Part shown: positions 8,281-18,217 of the stretch, piece by piece
Position numbering within the stretch: the first letter of the stretch is position 1
Layout: each line of letters begins with the position of its first letter
Origin: an uncultured cyanobacterium
Lineage (GTDB): Bacteria > Cyanobacteriota > Cyanobacteriia > Cyanobacteriales > Nostocaceae
Direction of reading: 5' to 3'
Length of the DNA stretch: 64,000 nt
Assembly (NCBI GenBank): GCA_903903925.1
Contig: CAIVAU010000113.1
Location: forward strand, 34,958-98,957
Notes under the pieces: generated by a model
What the model was told of the DNA's origin: nothing
Database searches by the model: none
Seen by the model: only the letters and a program-made list of their open reading frames with translations
Position numbers and translations under genes: made by a program

Positions 8281-9516
8281 ATGAAAAAACCTGCAACTCT
8301 GACAACCCCATTATTCATCATTTGCGCTGTGCTACTGACAGCCTGCGGCGGTGGTGCTAACACTAATACTAACGAAAAAACTAACCCTGCAACTAATACC
8401 TCAACAACAACCAGTACATCCGGTCCTATCCTCATCGGTATTGCCTTAGCACAAACGAGTAACGTGGCGTTACTTGGTCAAGAGGGATTTGTGGGGGCTA
8501 AAATGGCTGAGAAGTATTTCAACGATCGCGGTGGTATCAACGGCACTCCAATTAAACTCGTCATGCAAGACACTGGTGGAGATGAAGCCGGGGCAATTAA
8601 TGCTTTTCAAACTTTAATTAACAAAGATAAAGTTGTTGGTATTGTTGGCCCTACTTTGTCACAGCAAGCCTTTAGTGCCGACCCTATCGCAGACCGTGCC
8701 AAAGTCCCAGTCATAGGAGCATCAAATACAGCCAAAGGAATTCCTGAAATTGGTGAATATGTTTCTCGTGTCTCCGCACCTGTTTCTGTTGTCGCTCCTA
8801 ATTCATTGAAAGCTGCACTCAAGCTGAATCCTAAGATTAAGAGAGTTGCAGTTTTTTACGCTCAAAACGATGCATTTAATAAGTCGGAAACAGAAATTTT
8901 TCAGAAAACAGTTAAAGATCAAGGGCTAGAATTGGTCACAGTTCAAAAGTTCCAAACCACAGATACCGACTTTCAAGCTCCAGCTACCAACGCGCTTAAC
9001 TTAAAACCAGATTTGATAATTGTATCTGGTTTGGCTGCCGACGGGGGTAACTTAGTTAGACAATTGCGGGAACTAGGTTACAAAGGCATAATTGTTGGTG
9101 GCAATGGCTTTAACACACCTAATATCTTCTCAGTATGCAAAGCACTTTGTGATGGCGTGTTGGTCGCTCAAGCTTACAGTCCTGAATATCCAGGAAAGAT
9201 TAACTTAGAACTTCGCAAAGCCTATTTTGACCAATACAAAAAGGAACCTGCCCAATTGACCGCTCAATCTTTTACGGCAGTACAGGTATATGTAGAAGCG
9301 TTGAAAGCTGTGGACAAAAAGACTAAAATTAGCACACTACCCCTCAATCAACTGCGGACTGAATTGAACAAGCAACGAATACTAGGCAAGTATGATACTC
9401 CTCTGGGGGAAATTTCTTTCACCCCAGGACGCGATCTTGTTCAAAAAGAGTTTTATGTCTCCCAACTGAAGGTAGACAAAGATGGAAACAATGGCAAATT
9501 TGTATCTTTTAAATAG
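8281..9516 (+). CDS. livJ: Branched-chain/neutral amino acid ABC transporter, substrate-binding lipoprotein
   Basis: The 411-residue product begins with a lipoprotein signal (lipobox LLTAC, acylated Cys22), then a low-complexity Asn/Thr linker and a type I periplasmic-binding fold. That fold opens GPILIGIALAQTSNVALLGQ and includes VVGIVGPTLSQQA and the GKYDTPLGEISFTPGRD closing segment. It captures amino acids in the periplasm for the permease encoded by the next four genes. It resembles the NatB/LivJ group of cyanobacteria. The operon order binding protein, two permeases, two ATPases is complete. Substrate range (hydrophobic or neutral amino acids) is inferred from family. Confidence 0.88.
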   Translation: MKKPATLTTPLFIICAVLLTACGGGANTNTNEKTNPATNTSTTTSTSGPILIGIALAQTSNVALLGQEGFVGAKMAEKYFNDRGGINGTPIKLVMQDTGGDEAGAINAFQTLINKDKVVGIVGPTLSQQAFSADPIADRAKVPVIGASNTAKGIPEIGEYVSRVSAPVSVVAPNSLKAALKLNPKIKRVAVFYAQNDAFNKSETEIFQKTVKDQGLELVTVQKFQTTDTDFQAPATNALNLKPDLIIVSGLAADGGNLVRQLRELGYKGIIVGGNGFNTPNIFSVCKALCDGVLVAQAYSPEYPGKINLELRKAYFDQYKKEPAQLTAQSFTAVQVYVEALKAVDKKTKISTLPLNQLRTELNKQRILGKYDTPLGEISFTPGRDLVQKEFYVSQLKVDKDGNNGKFVSFK

Positions 9517-9523
9517 TTGCAAC

Positions 9524-10474
9524 ATGGATATAACTCTGTTTTTGCAACAATTTTTGAATGGGCTATCTATCGGCAGTGTCTATGCCATTTTTGCTTTAGG
9601 ATATAGCCTTGTTTACTCAATTTTGGGCATCATTAATTTAGCACATGGTGCGGTTTTTACCTTGGGTGCATATTTAACGTATACACTTATGGGTAACGCT
9701 TTTGGATTTAATGGATTGCTGGCTAATGGAAAGCTGCCTATACAATTACCGTTTGCTATAGCTTTGATTGTAGGAAGCACTTTGGCAGGACTGGTTGGAG
9801 TTGCAGTAGAACGTATTGCCTTTCGACCGCTGCGGCGCAAAGGATCTGACCCATTGCTGACTGTTGTTTCCAGCTTGGGTGTGTCAGTGGTCATTGTTAA
9901 CTTAATTCAGTTTTTGGTAGGCGCAGAAAGTTACACATTTCCGGCAAATACTTACGGCAATTTGCCACCAGCCTTCAACTTTGGGACGCCAGAAAACCCG
10001 ATTCCTATTCGCACTGTTCAAGTGGTGATATTTGCTGTATCGATGGTAATTGTGGCAATCCTCACCTATTTTATTAGCAGCACCAAATATGGTAAGGCAA
10101 TGCAGGCGATCGCAGAAGATCCTACAACTGCTAGTTTGTTAGGAATTAACACTGATCGCTATATTATTCTGACCTTTTTCATCAGCAGTATTTTGGCAGG
10201 AGTGGCGGGAACTTTAGTCGCCTCTAGTGTCAGTATTGCTGGTCCCTATTTTGGTATTGGTTTTGGGTTGAGGGGTTTAGCAGTCATTGTCTTAGGTGGT
10301 TTGGGGAGTATTCCCGGTGCGGTGTTAGGAGGCTTAGTCATTGGATTGGTGGAAGCTTTTGTCCCAGGAGAATATTCTGGCTATAAAGATGCTGTTGCCT
10401 TTGGCATTTTGTTTATTATGTTGTTAGTCCGACCCCAAGGCTTACTGGGGCGTCGGTTGATTCAGAAAGTGTAA
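9524..10474 (+). CDS. livH: Branched-chain amino acid ABC transporter permease (LivH type)
   Basis: This is a multi-pass inner-membrane protein. LNGLSIGSVYAIFALGYSLV and the GIINLAHGAVFTLGAYL segment are hallmarks of LivH permeases. The EDPTTASLLGINTDRYI loop is the coupling segment that contacts the ATPases, and the GLGSIPGAVLGGLVIGL region is also typical. I choose the ATG at 9524 (MDITLFLQQF), 7 bp after the livJ stop, over the frame's first ATG at 9482, which would overlap livJ by 35 bp. Length is then 316 residues. Confidence 0.92.
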   Translation: MDITLFLQQFLNGLSIGSVYAIFALGYSLVYSILGIINLAHGAVFTLGAYLTYTLMGNAFGFNGLLANGKLPIQLPFAIALIVGSTLAGLVGVAVERIAFRPLRRKGSDPLLTVVSSLGVSVVIVNLIQFLVGAESYTFPANTYGNLPPAFNFGTPENPIPIRTVQVVIFAVSMVIVAILTYFISSTKYGKAMQAIAEDPTTASLLGINTDRYIILTFFISSILAGVAGTLVASSVSIAGPYFGIGFGLRGLAVIVLGGLGSIPGAVLGGLVIGLVEAFVPGEYSGYKDAVAFGILFIMLLVRPQGLLGRRLIQKV

Positions 10475-10530
10475 ATAGACTCCCCACTTCTGTACGGGTG
10501 GGATAACCCCGCCCCTACCCACTCAAAAAA
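10475..10530. repeat. GC-rich inverted repeat between livH and livM
   Basis: TACGGGTGGGATAACCCCGCCCCTACCC forms an imperfect hairpin (GGGTGGG against CCCCGCCC/CTACCC). A related GGGCG...CGCCC unit is at 24342-24380. This is a dispersed repeat, not a gene. Confidence 0.5.
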
Positions 10531-11515
<985 letters not shown>

Positions 11516-11553
11516 CCAGAAACGTCAGCGGAGTGGAAGCGTATCTCAATCAA

Positions 11554-12336
11554 ATGACTAACAAACAACCCGAATCGCTGATTTTAGAAGTCAAAGCCCT
11601 CACTCGCCGCTTTGGTGGTCTCGTAGCGGTGAATAATGTCTCTTTTATGGTTAATAAATATGAAATATTTGGACTTATTGGCCCTAATGGTGCTGGTAAG
11701 ACAACTCTGTTTAATTTGATTACGGGCTTAATTCCGTGTTCTAGTGGGCAATTATTGTATCAAGGTCGCGAAATTTCTCAACTTCGTCCCCATAAAATCG
11801 CTGGTTTAGGCATCGCCCGGACATTCCAGAATATTCGCTTGTTTGGTGAATTATCGGCGTTAGAAAATGTTATAATTGCACGGCATTTACATATTAAAAG
11901 TGGTATGCTTGCAGGAGTTCTGGGAATACCACCATCTCCCCAGGAGGAACACAAAAGTCGGCAGAAGGCTTTGGAATTATTGGCTCTTGTTGGATTGGGC
12001 GATCGCACAGATGAAAAAGCTAGAAATTTCGCTTACGGCGAACAACGACGCTTGGAAATTGCCCGCGCCCTCGCCCTCGAACCGCAAATCTTACTGCTTG
12101 ATGAACCTGCGGCTGGGATGAATCCTAATGAGAAACAGCAACTTAGTGTATTTATTCGTAATCTTCGCGATCGCTTTAATTTAACGATTATTCTGATTGA
12201 ACATCATGTTCCTTTGGTTATGGGTTTATGTGACCGCATTGCTGTCTTAGATTTTGGGCAGTTGATTGCGTTGGGTGAACCATCTGTTGTGAGGGGTGAC
12301 CCGGCTGTGATTGAGGCGTATTTGGGAAATGAATGA
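11554..12336 (+). CDS. livG: Branched-chain amino acid ABC transporter ATPase (LivG type)
   Basis: The protein contains Walker [10 protein letters not shown], the Q-loop region RTFQNIRLF, signature [14 protein letters not shown], Walker [14 protein letters not shown] and switch His in LIEHH. The LivG-type helix insertion ([14 protein letters not shown]) is present. I choose the ATG at 11554 (MTNKQPESL), giving 260 residues. The longer frame from 11500 begins inside the repeat block and adds residues with no family match. The signature ASGEQ/AYGEQ variant is normal for LivG. It pairs with LivF to drive import. Confidence 0.93.
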   Translation: MTNKQPESLILEVKALTRRFGGLVAVNNVSFMVNKYEIFGLIGPNGAGKTTLFNLITGLIPCSSGQLLYQGREISQLRPHKIAGLGIARTFQNIRLFGELSALENVIIARHLHIKSGMLAGVLGIPPSPQEEHKSRQKALELLALVGLGDRTDEKARNFAYGEQRRLEIARALALEPQILLLDEPAAGMNPNEKQQLSVFIRNLRDRFNLTIILIEHHVPLVMGLCDRIAVLDFGQLIALGEPSVVRGDPAVIEAYLGNE

Positions 12337-12351
12337 ATATTTTAACCGCAG

Positions 12352-13074
12352 ATGAACGCAGATAATTGGACTATTTTGGAAATTCAAGACCTTGATGTTA
12401 ATTATGGTGGTATTCAGGCTTTAAGAAATATTAATTTAATGATTAACAAAGGTGAGGTTGTGACCTTGATTGGTGCTAATGGTGCTGGTAAAAGTACGAC
12501 TCTCCGTGCTATATCTCAGATAGTTCATGTTAGAAGTGGCAAAATCATTTACAATGGACGTAATATTGTTCGTCGTCAACCGCATGAGGTTGTGCAAATG
12601 GGAATTGCTCATTCTCCTGAAGGACGGAGAGTGTTAGGGCGGCAAACAGTTTTTGATAACTTATTATTAGGTGGTTATGTTCGCTCTGATCAAGCAGAGG
12701 TGAAAGCTGATATTCAACGCCAATTTGACTTGTTTCCGCGTTTGGCTCAAAGGCGCAATCAATTAGCAGGAACTCTCAGTGGTGGTGAACAACAAATGTT
12801 GGCGATCGCCCGTGCTTTGATGAGTAAACCCAAACTTTTGCTCTTAGATGAGCCTAGTTTGGGTTTAGCACCTGCTATAGTCCGTGAAATTTTTACTATA
12901 ATTGTAAACCTGCGTACTACAGGGGTGACGATTCTTCTGGTTGAACAGAATGCTAACCTTGCTCTGCAAATTGCTAATCGTGGTTATGTACTGGAAGCTG
13001 GTTGCATTACTTTAGCAGGTACAGCATCGGAATTAATTGATGATGAGCGAGTTAAAAAGGCTTATTTGGGGTAG
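12352..13074 (+). CDS. livF: Branched-chain amino acid ABC transporter ATPase (LivF type)
   Basis: The 240-residue second ATPase has Walker A GANGAGKST, signature LSGGEQQMLAIARAL, Walker B LLLLDEPSLGLAP and EQNA in the switch position. It ends KKAYLG, the typical LivF C-terminus. The ATG at 12352 lies inside a copy of the dispersed phrase AACCGCAGATGAACGCAGAT. No strong ribosome-binding site precedes it, so the repeat seems to have supplied the start codon, or a TTG at codon 9 is used. It completes the five-gene importer. Confidence 0.93.
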   Translation: MNADNWTILEIQDLDVNYGGIQALRNINLMINKGEVVTLIGANGAGKSTTLRAISQIVHVRSGKIIYNGRNIVRRQPHEVVQMGIAHSPEGRRVLGRQTVFDNLLLGGYVRSDQAEVKADIQRQFDLFPRLAQRRNQLAGTLSGGEQQMLAIARALMSKPKLLLLDEPSLGLAPAIVREIFTIIVNLRTTGVTILLVEQNANLALQIANRGYVLEAGCITLAGTASELIDDERVKKAYLG

Positions 13075-13098
13075 TTATGATATAATTAAGGTTTATCT
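13053..13098. repeat. livF 3' end and downstream block, parent copy of the 6283 fragment
   Basis: This block covers the last livF codons plus about 24 bp downstream. It matches 6283-6330 with 24 identical bases in a row, then scattered differences. It marks the right edge of a segment flanked by direct repeats. Confidence 0.6.
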
Positions 13099-13132
13099 GA
13101 GTGTTGTTTCCAATTAGGAAAACAATGTAAGC

Positions 13133-13927
13133 TTATAAGACCTTATCCCATTCTAACTGATGAGCTAAACCATACTTGATAAAATCTTCTACTTGAGCTT
13201 TATCACTTTTACCAAAAACGCCTAAGCTGTAAGGATTATCTTGCATACGTTGTGTGACTAGCTCTTGTTCAAATCGGAGCGATTCCTCTCGAGGCTGATC
13301 CGGTTTAAAAAAGTCTACAACTAGGACAGTTCTGTCGTAATTGGTGTAATTATGGGGACAGTGTGGATAGCTATGATCTAAGACCATGAATTCTCCTTCA
13401 TGCCAATAAAACTGATCGTGGCAGATTTTCATCGCTACATCTCCCTCCGGTACAATCAATCCTAGATAGCCACGATTCATATGAGGGTTATAGTTCACAT
13501 GCAGCTTGATATCTAAGCCTGGATGAAATGTACCAAAGTATACATTCCGAATTAAATTATCCCTGACCAAGGTCACTTTTTCTATCACCCTAGCCAAATT
13601 TGGAAAATATTTCTCTCTTAATGCAAGTGCTTTTTCGGATGCATCATTTGGCTTATTATGAGGATATTCTATTTGATGCAATTGAATATATTCCTCAATA
13701 AAGAGACCTTGAAATAAAATCCCAAAAGCACTGTATTTTGAATTAACCTTGGTTTTAATAGTTTTACTTTTAGGGCCTAAAACATCATAAGCGAATGTTA
13801 ACTCCTCCTGAGATGCTTGCTGAATAAAGTGTGTAAACTCATCTCTAAGCACTTGCCATTTCTCTTGAAAGCTGTCGAGAAAAGGAAATTGCTTTGGATC
13901 TATATGGTATTCATTAAAACTTTCCAT
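13133..13927 (-). CDS. Aspartyl/asparaginyl beta-hydroxylase-like 2-oxoglutarate oxygenase
   Basis: The 264-residue product carries the Asp/Arg hydroxylase fold. By hand alignment to animal AspH, the two iron-binding His residues are His143 (DIKLHVNYNPH) and His189 (DHSYPHCPHN). They are 46 residues apart, the same spacing as in the family. Arg199 (YDRTVLVVDFF) would hold 2-oxoglutarate. The usual HLGL motif reads YLGL (Tyr154), so one 2-oxoglutarate-side His is replaced. AGGAG lies 9 nt before the ATG. It stands alone, and the substrate could be a peptide or free amino acid. Confidence 0.75.
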   Translation of the reverse strand: MESFNEYHIDPKQFPFLDSFQEKWQVLRDEFTHFIQQASQEELTFAYDVLGPKSKTIKTKVNSKYSAFGILFQGLFIEEYIQLHQIEYPHNKPNDASEKALALREKYFPNLARVIEKVTLVRDNLIRNVYFGTFHPGLDIKLHVNYNPHMNRGYLGLIVPEGDVAMKICHDQFYWHEGEFMVLDHSYPHCPHNYTNYDRTVLVVDFFKPDQPREESLRFEQELVTQRMQDNPYSLGVFGKSDKAQVEDFIKYGLAHQLEWDKVL

Positions 13928-14264
13928 GCTTTTTTCTCCTGAAGATGAATTAAAAACGTTAAGCAGGTGGGCGGAAATAAATCACTCTTTGTTTTTTGCT
14001 GTAAAGACCGAAGACAGCGCAACTGCGAACCAATTTCAGAGGTTTTACATTTTGTAACATACTTATGAGTTTTTCTGCCTACCTACTTACATGGTACAAA
14101 GATTTGGTTTCTGTGCCAGCACGCTGTTGGAATTTCTGACAGAACCAGTGGGCGATCGCCCATGAGAGATAGAAAGAACTCGCAGGAATTTCAACTTTAA
14201 GGGCACTCCTGCCAGAGTGCATGATATAGTATCTGTCTTCAACGTTAGTAATCACTAATGATCA

Positions 14265-14570
14265 ATGACTGAAGCATCCCAAAAACCTAGAAAAATCATT
14301 CCAGATCCAGAACTACCACCACAGCAGTGCCAGCATATTAAAATTCTTGACGTAGATAAGCCAATACAGCATGTTGTTTATGAATGTTGGCACTGCCAAA
14401 CAGGGTTAATGACTGAATGTAGCGGAAAACCTATCATAGAGGATTTCAACGGACGCCCCTCTGTGCAAGAAATTAAAGTCACGTGTCCACATTGTGAAAA
14501 AATTGCTGTCAGATTGATTACAGGAGAAGTCCTTTCGACAACAGTTATTCCTTCACCTTGGGGGCACTAG
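14265..14570 (+). CDS. Small zinc-ribbon-like protein, unknown
   Basis: The 101-residue product has two paired cysteine knuckles, Cys41-x2-Cys44 (CWHC) and Cys74-x2-Cys77 (CPHC), that could bind one zinc ion. Additional cysteines are at 22 and 52. No signal peptide or membrane segment is seen. The stop codon overlaps the stop of the convergent gene on the other strand within CTAG. I do not recognise the family. Confidence 0.55.
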   Translation: MTEASQKPRKIIPDPELPPQQCQHIKILDVDKPIQHVVYECWHCQTGLMTECSGKPIIEDFNGRPSVQEIKVTCPHCEKIAVRLITGEVLSTTVIPSPWGH

Positions 14571-14929
14571 TCTCCATCATTCGATATTTCATCCACCCCG
14601 ACTTCCCAAGGAATTCCCTTTTCAACTGGAGGACAGAGACGGATTTTTGCACTATTGGAAAACTGCTTTAATATGTTAAGGATATAAGGAATACCATTCA
14701 TGATATGCCAGTAACTTTCTATGTCATAGCAGAAAATAGCTAATGTCATAGGGTAAGTATTTGTCTTGAAATACCAGTGACAACTTGACAATAATGTTCG
14801 TGTGGTGGAACCACATGATCGATAAAAATGCCTACCCATAGCTTCGGCAAGTTGCCGCAGCAGTAACTCATCAAGTAGTGTTGCTTTCACTGGAGGTAAA
14901 TCATCTGCCGGAAGGAAGAAGTTATTCAT
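14567..14929 (-). CDS. Conserved hypothetical protein
   Basis: The 120-residue product contains LLDELLLRQLAEAMGRHFYR and FAxFCYDIESYWHIMNGIPYIL-like aromatic segments, suggesting a compact helical domain. It has no membrane segment or known catalytic motif. It converges on the zinc-ribbon gene with overlapping stops. Composition and frame look real, but the function is unknown. Confidence 0.5.
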   Translation of the reverse strand: MNNFFLPADDLPPVKATLLDELLLRQLAEAMGRHFYRSCGSTTRTLLSSCHWYFKTNTYPMTLAIFCYDIESYWHIMNGIPYILNILKQFSNSAKIRLCPPVEKGIPWEVGVDEISNDGD

Positions 14930-15554
14930 TTTCTTTCATCACTGAAAGGCATTTTGGGTCTAGTCTTTACCCTACAAAAAGGGCGGTGAAGCAACTTCTT
15001 GTTAATACTCATTCCTGTTATGGAGTGCTTCACTAAAGAGCAGGGCGATCGCGAATCTTTATAGTCAGGCTACTTGCTTTCACTATTGTTCTTCTTAATA
15101 TGTGTACTCTTCATAAGAGTAGAAGACCTAATTTTTCGTCAATGCAGAGCTTTTACCCAACAATCTGGCATTGGTTGGTATATTCCCAATGGCTTCTAAT
15201 GCTGGGTTAGTAACCATCAAAGCTTAAATCTATTGTCAAAATTGTATCAATTGAGGCAATTTTACCATTTTTGTTGGTAATGTTTTGTTTCACCCACTCT
15301 CTCTAGTAGCTTGTCAATCGGAAACTGAGGGTTAAGTAGGTGGACAAAAACGCATTGTGGATAAGGGTTACAGCCCTGTTAGGAGTCCAAAATCAGCGAA
15401 CAGACAGCAGTAAAATGAGCAAGAAATGAGCAAGTTTTGGTCTGGAAAGTGAGTTACATGAATAAATAAGATGTGGAGAGATTCGGTAATAGCCGCAGTC
15501 TTTTTTAAAATGCAACACCAACAGTCAAGGCTAAACACCTCAACAAGGGCAACC
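14930..15554. other. Long intergenic region before the DUF4331 operon
   Basis: About 620 bp without a convincing gene. It holds one HIP1-like GGCGATCGCG near 15042. Two small inverted repeats lie near 15236-15285 (AAAATTG...CAATTTT and TTACCA...TGGTAA) and could act in regulation or termination. The operon promoter is presumably here, but I cannot assign -35/-10 boxes confidently. Confidence 0.5.
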
Positions 15555-16799
15555 ATGAGAATAAATACTCAGAGTATCACCTCTTTGATCGCAACTGAAG
15601 GCAGATTACTCATAGATAAAGCAGTCCAAAATTATTGGACTAAAGCGACTCATCTTTTTCGTCCCCTAGTGGCATTTGTCGCTATATTGCTCGTAGTCCT
15701 AATCCCTGCAACCCCTAAAGCTTTGGCTTCAGACCACCAGGACACAACCTTTCTTGCCACTAAGCTTACTGCTGCGGATCTCACGGATTTGTTTGTGTTT
15801 GAGAGTCCGACAAACCCCGACAATGTCGTCTTAGTGATGGATTTCGATCCTCTCATCGTTCCTGGTGAAACCAGACCATTCGATCCAAATGTTCTTTATC
15901 AGTTTAAGATTGATAAAACTGGCGACAGTATTGAAGATATCGTACTCCAATTCAAGATAAATGGCACAGGGGATCACCAAACTGTTACAGTCGGTGGTCC
16001 CAGTCGTCCAATCAAAGTAGGAACAGAGTCAGCTTTGCTTCCAGTCAGTTGGAGAGGGGAACTTGACCAAATATTCTCCACAGATAACGGCATCAAGTTC
16101 TTTGTTGGCACACGGAAAGACCCGTTCTTTTTCGATTTGGAACAGTTCTTCAAAATCATCCCAGATCGCAATTATGCTTTTCAGCCTAATCCTAATCCTC
16201 CCTTCCAAGTCCTTTCCTTCAGACCACCTGGAGAAGCGCAAGACACCCTAGCTCCATTCAATGTCCACTCAATTATTGTCGAACTACCCAGAGAACTACT
16301 TGGTAATGGCAAGATTGGCGTTTGGATGACAACGAGTGTGAAAACCCCTAGACACAGACACAGGTATTTGGCTCAGATTGAACGGTTAGCAGTTCCAGCC
16401 CTGAATGAACTTTTTATGGACTTTAAGGCCCATAATAATAGTAATCTTCAGACACCAACTAACGACGCTAGCAATCAATCCCAATTCATTCAAGCCTTTG
16501 TCGGAGCGATCGGCAGACCTCAAGCTATAGCCGATGCCGTGATCTCAGTGGCGATTCCTGATGTTATGCAAGCTGACCTTTCTCAACCTAGCGGTAGTTA
16601 TTTTGGGACTCAGTTAGGCAACAACTTTGGTGGTAGAAGACCAAAAGATGATGTCATCGATGTCACATTATCTGTCGTCTTTGGTGATGCAGTGACAGGG
16701 ATTTCTACAGGTGAAATTCCGGGGCTGACTACCGATAACGTTGGGCCTAATGATGCTAACTTTCTTTCTACCTTCCCTTATTTAGGTAATCCTTTGTAA
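15555..16799 (+). CDS. DUF4331 family exported protein
   Basis: This is the first gene of a three-gene operon. After a basic N-terminus and one hydrophobic signal/TM segment (LVAFVAILLVVLIPATPKAL), the mature part begins ASDHQDTTFLATKLTAADLT. The SDHxD...DL.D.F.F opening and VVLVMDFDPL are typical of DUF4331. I choose the ATG at 15555 because AAGGG lies 5 nt upstream; ATGs at 15471 and 15510 remain possible. The next gene starts 5 bp after the stop. The function of DUF4331 is unknown. Here it goes with a TPR protein and a NicO-like metal permease. Confidence 0.8.
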   Translation: MRINTQSITSLIATEGRLLIDKAVQNYWTKATHLFRPLVAFVAILLVVLIPATPKALASDHQDTTFLATKLTAADLTDLFVFESPTNPDNVVLVMDFDPLIVPGETRPFDPNVLYQFKIDKTGDSIEDIVLQFKINGTGDHQTVTVGGPSRPIKVGTESALLPVSWRGELDQIFSTDNGIKFFVGTRKDPFFFDLEQFFKIIPDRNYAFQPNPNPPFQVLSFRPPGEAQDTLAPFNVHSIIVELPRELLGNGKIGVWMTTSVKTPRHRHRYLAQIERLAVPALNELFMDFKAHNNSNLQTPTNDASNQSQFIQAFVGAIGRPQAIADAVISVAIPDVMQADLSQPSGSYFGTQLGNNFGGRRPKDDVIDVTLSVVFGDAVTGISTGEIPGLTTDNVGPNDANFLSTFPYLGNPL

Positions 16800-16804
16800 G
16801 GTTT

Positions 16805-18214
16805 ATGTATCTACGAACACTATGGCTGTTAGCGCTAACTAGCCTACTCATTTTACTCAGACCCTCTGATACACAAGCGCTAAGTTCAGGCTACACCAAT
16901 AGATTAGTAGGCATATACCCCTCTGCTGTGCAACTGCTGACTGTTAATTCTAAGAAGATATTACCAGTTCAGCAGTCAGATTCGGTCTTCCCCGATTATT
17001 TACAGCGATCGCATATCATCAGATTCTATGAGCACAAAGTCGCCCAATCTCCCAACTCCTCAATCTTTTTACGTCTGTTAGCTGATCAATATTTGAAGCG
17101 CTTTCGAGAAATAGCAGATGTCGAAGATGTGTTACGGGCAGAACAAGCAGCACGTAGATCCCTGGCACTACAGCCGCGCCATAATCAGGTTGCTTCCATC
17201 CTCCTAGCATCAGCTTTACTATCTCAACATCAGTTTCGAGAAGCCTTGAATGTGTTGAATGATACTCAAAATCCATCTCTTGCTCATCCCAATATCATCT
17301 CCCTGAAGGCGTCGATTCAGATGGAGTTGGGTGACTATGAAGCGACTCACCAACTATTGCAAAGTCTTGCTGAGGAAGAACCGAACTCTGGTCATAACGC
17401 GGTTTTAGCCCGTTACTTAGAGTTAACTGGCAATCTAGCCTCAGCGCGACAACTGCTAGATGAAGCTATGGCAGAGATGGACTCTTTCTACACAACGAGC
17501 GCAGAAACTCGTGCTTGGTTTCACATACGGACTGGAGATCTTGCTTTTGCAGCCGGAGATTTTGCCAAGGCGGAGCAGCGGTATCAGGAAGCGCTTGACC
17601 TCTTCCCACGGCATATCGCTGCGTTTACAGGACTAGCCCGCCTCTATGCGGCACAGCATCGATGGCAGGATGCTCTGAATGCTGCAAACCAGGGTATAGA
17701 ACTGATGCCGTTGGTAGAGACCCTGGGGTATAAGGCTGATGCTCAAATAGCGTTGGGAGACCAAAAAGGCGCAGCGGAAACTGAAGATTTGATCGGGGTA
17801 GTCGCTTACCTGAGCAAGGTTAAAGGAATCTACGATCGCGCTTTGGCGGTCTATTACACTGAACACGGAATTCATTTAACAGAGGCATTACAGATTGCCC
17901 ATAGTGAAGTCGCAGTGCGAGACGATGTATACGCAGAGGATACCTTGGCTTGGGCAGCTGCGGCTAATGGGCAATGGGAAGAAGCGCAACGGGCAGCACA
18001 ACGGGCAACTCGCTTCGGGACAGAGGATGCTTTGGTACAATTTCATGCTGGCATGATTGCGTTTCACTTAGGTAAGCGTGAGGAGGCAATCAAGCGACTG
18101 ACTCAAGCTATTCGGCTCAATCCTCAGTTTCATCACAAGTATGCTGATGAAGCTCGTCAAGTCTTGGCAAACCTCATGCCCTCTTCCACTCTTAAAGCTA
18201 TAGGGAGTTATTGA
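16805..18214 (+). CDS. Exported TPR-repeat protein
   Basis: The 469-residue product has an N-terminal signal sequence (LWLLALTSLLILL) followed by about eight tetratricopeptide units. Examples are AEQRYQEALDLFPRHIAAFT and EEAIKRLTQAIRLNPQFHHK. It should act outside the cytoplasmic membrane as a scaffold, probably for its neighbours. It sits 5 bp after the DUF4331 gene and 3 bp before the NicO-like permease, so the three are one transcript. No catalytic domain is visible. Confidence 0.8.
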   Translation: MYLRTLWLLALTSLLILLRPSDTQALSSGYTNRLVGIYPSAVQLLTVNSKKILPVQQSDSVFPDYLQRSHIIRFYEHKVAQSPNSSIFLRLLADQYLKRFREIADVEDVLRAEQAARRSLALQPRHNQVASILLASALLSQHQFREALNVLNDTQNPSLAHPNIISLKASIQMELGDYEATHQLLQSLAEEEPNSGHNAVLARYLELTGNLASARQLLDEAMAEMDSFYTTSAETRAWFHIRTGDLAFAAGDFAKAEQRYQEALDLFPRHIAAFTGLARLYAAQHRWQDALNAANQGIELMPLVETLGYKADAQIALGDQKGAAETEDLIGVVAYLSKVKGIYDRALAVYYTEHGIHLTEALQIAHSEVAVRDDVYAEDTLAWAAAANGQWEEAQRAAQRATRFGTEDALVQFHAGMIAFHLGKREEAIKRLTQAIRLNPQFHHKYADEARQVLANLMPSSTLKAIGSY

Positions 18215-18217
18215 TGA

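Noticed and set aside
15368..15556. A 62-codon minus-strand frame before the DUF4331 gene
   Set aside because: It overlaps the likely leader of the operon. It is Cys- and Phe-rich without a motif and has no ribosome-binding site.
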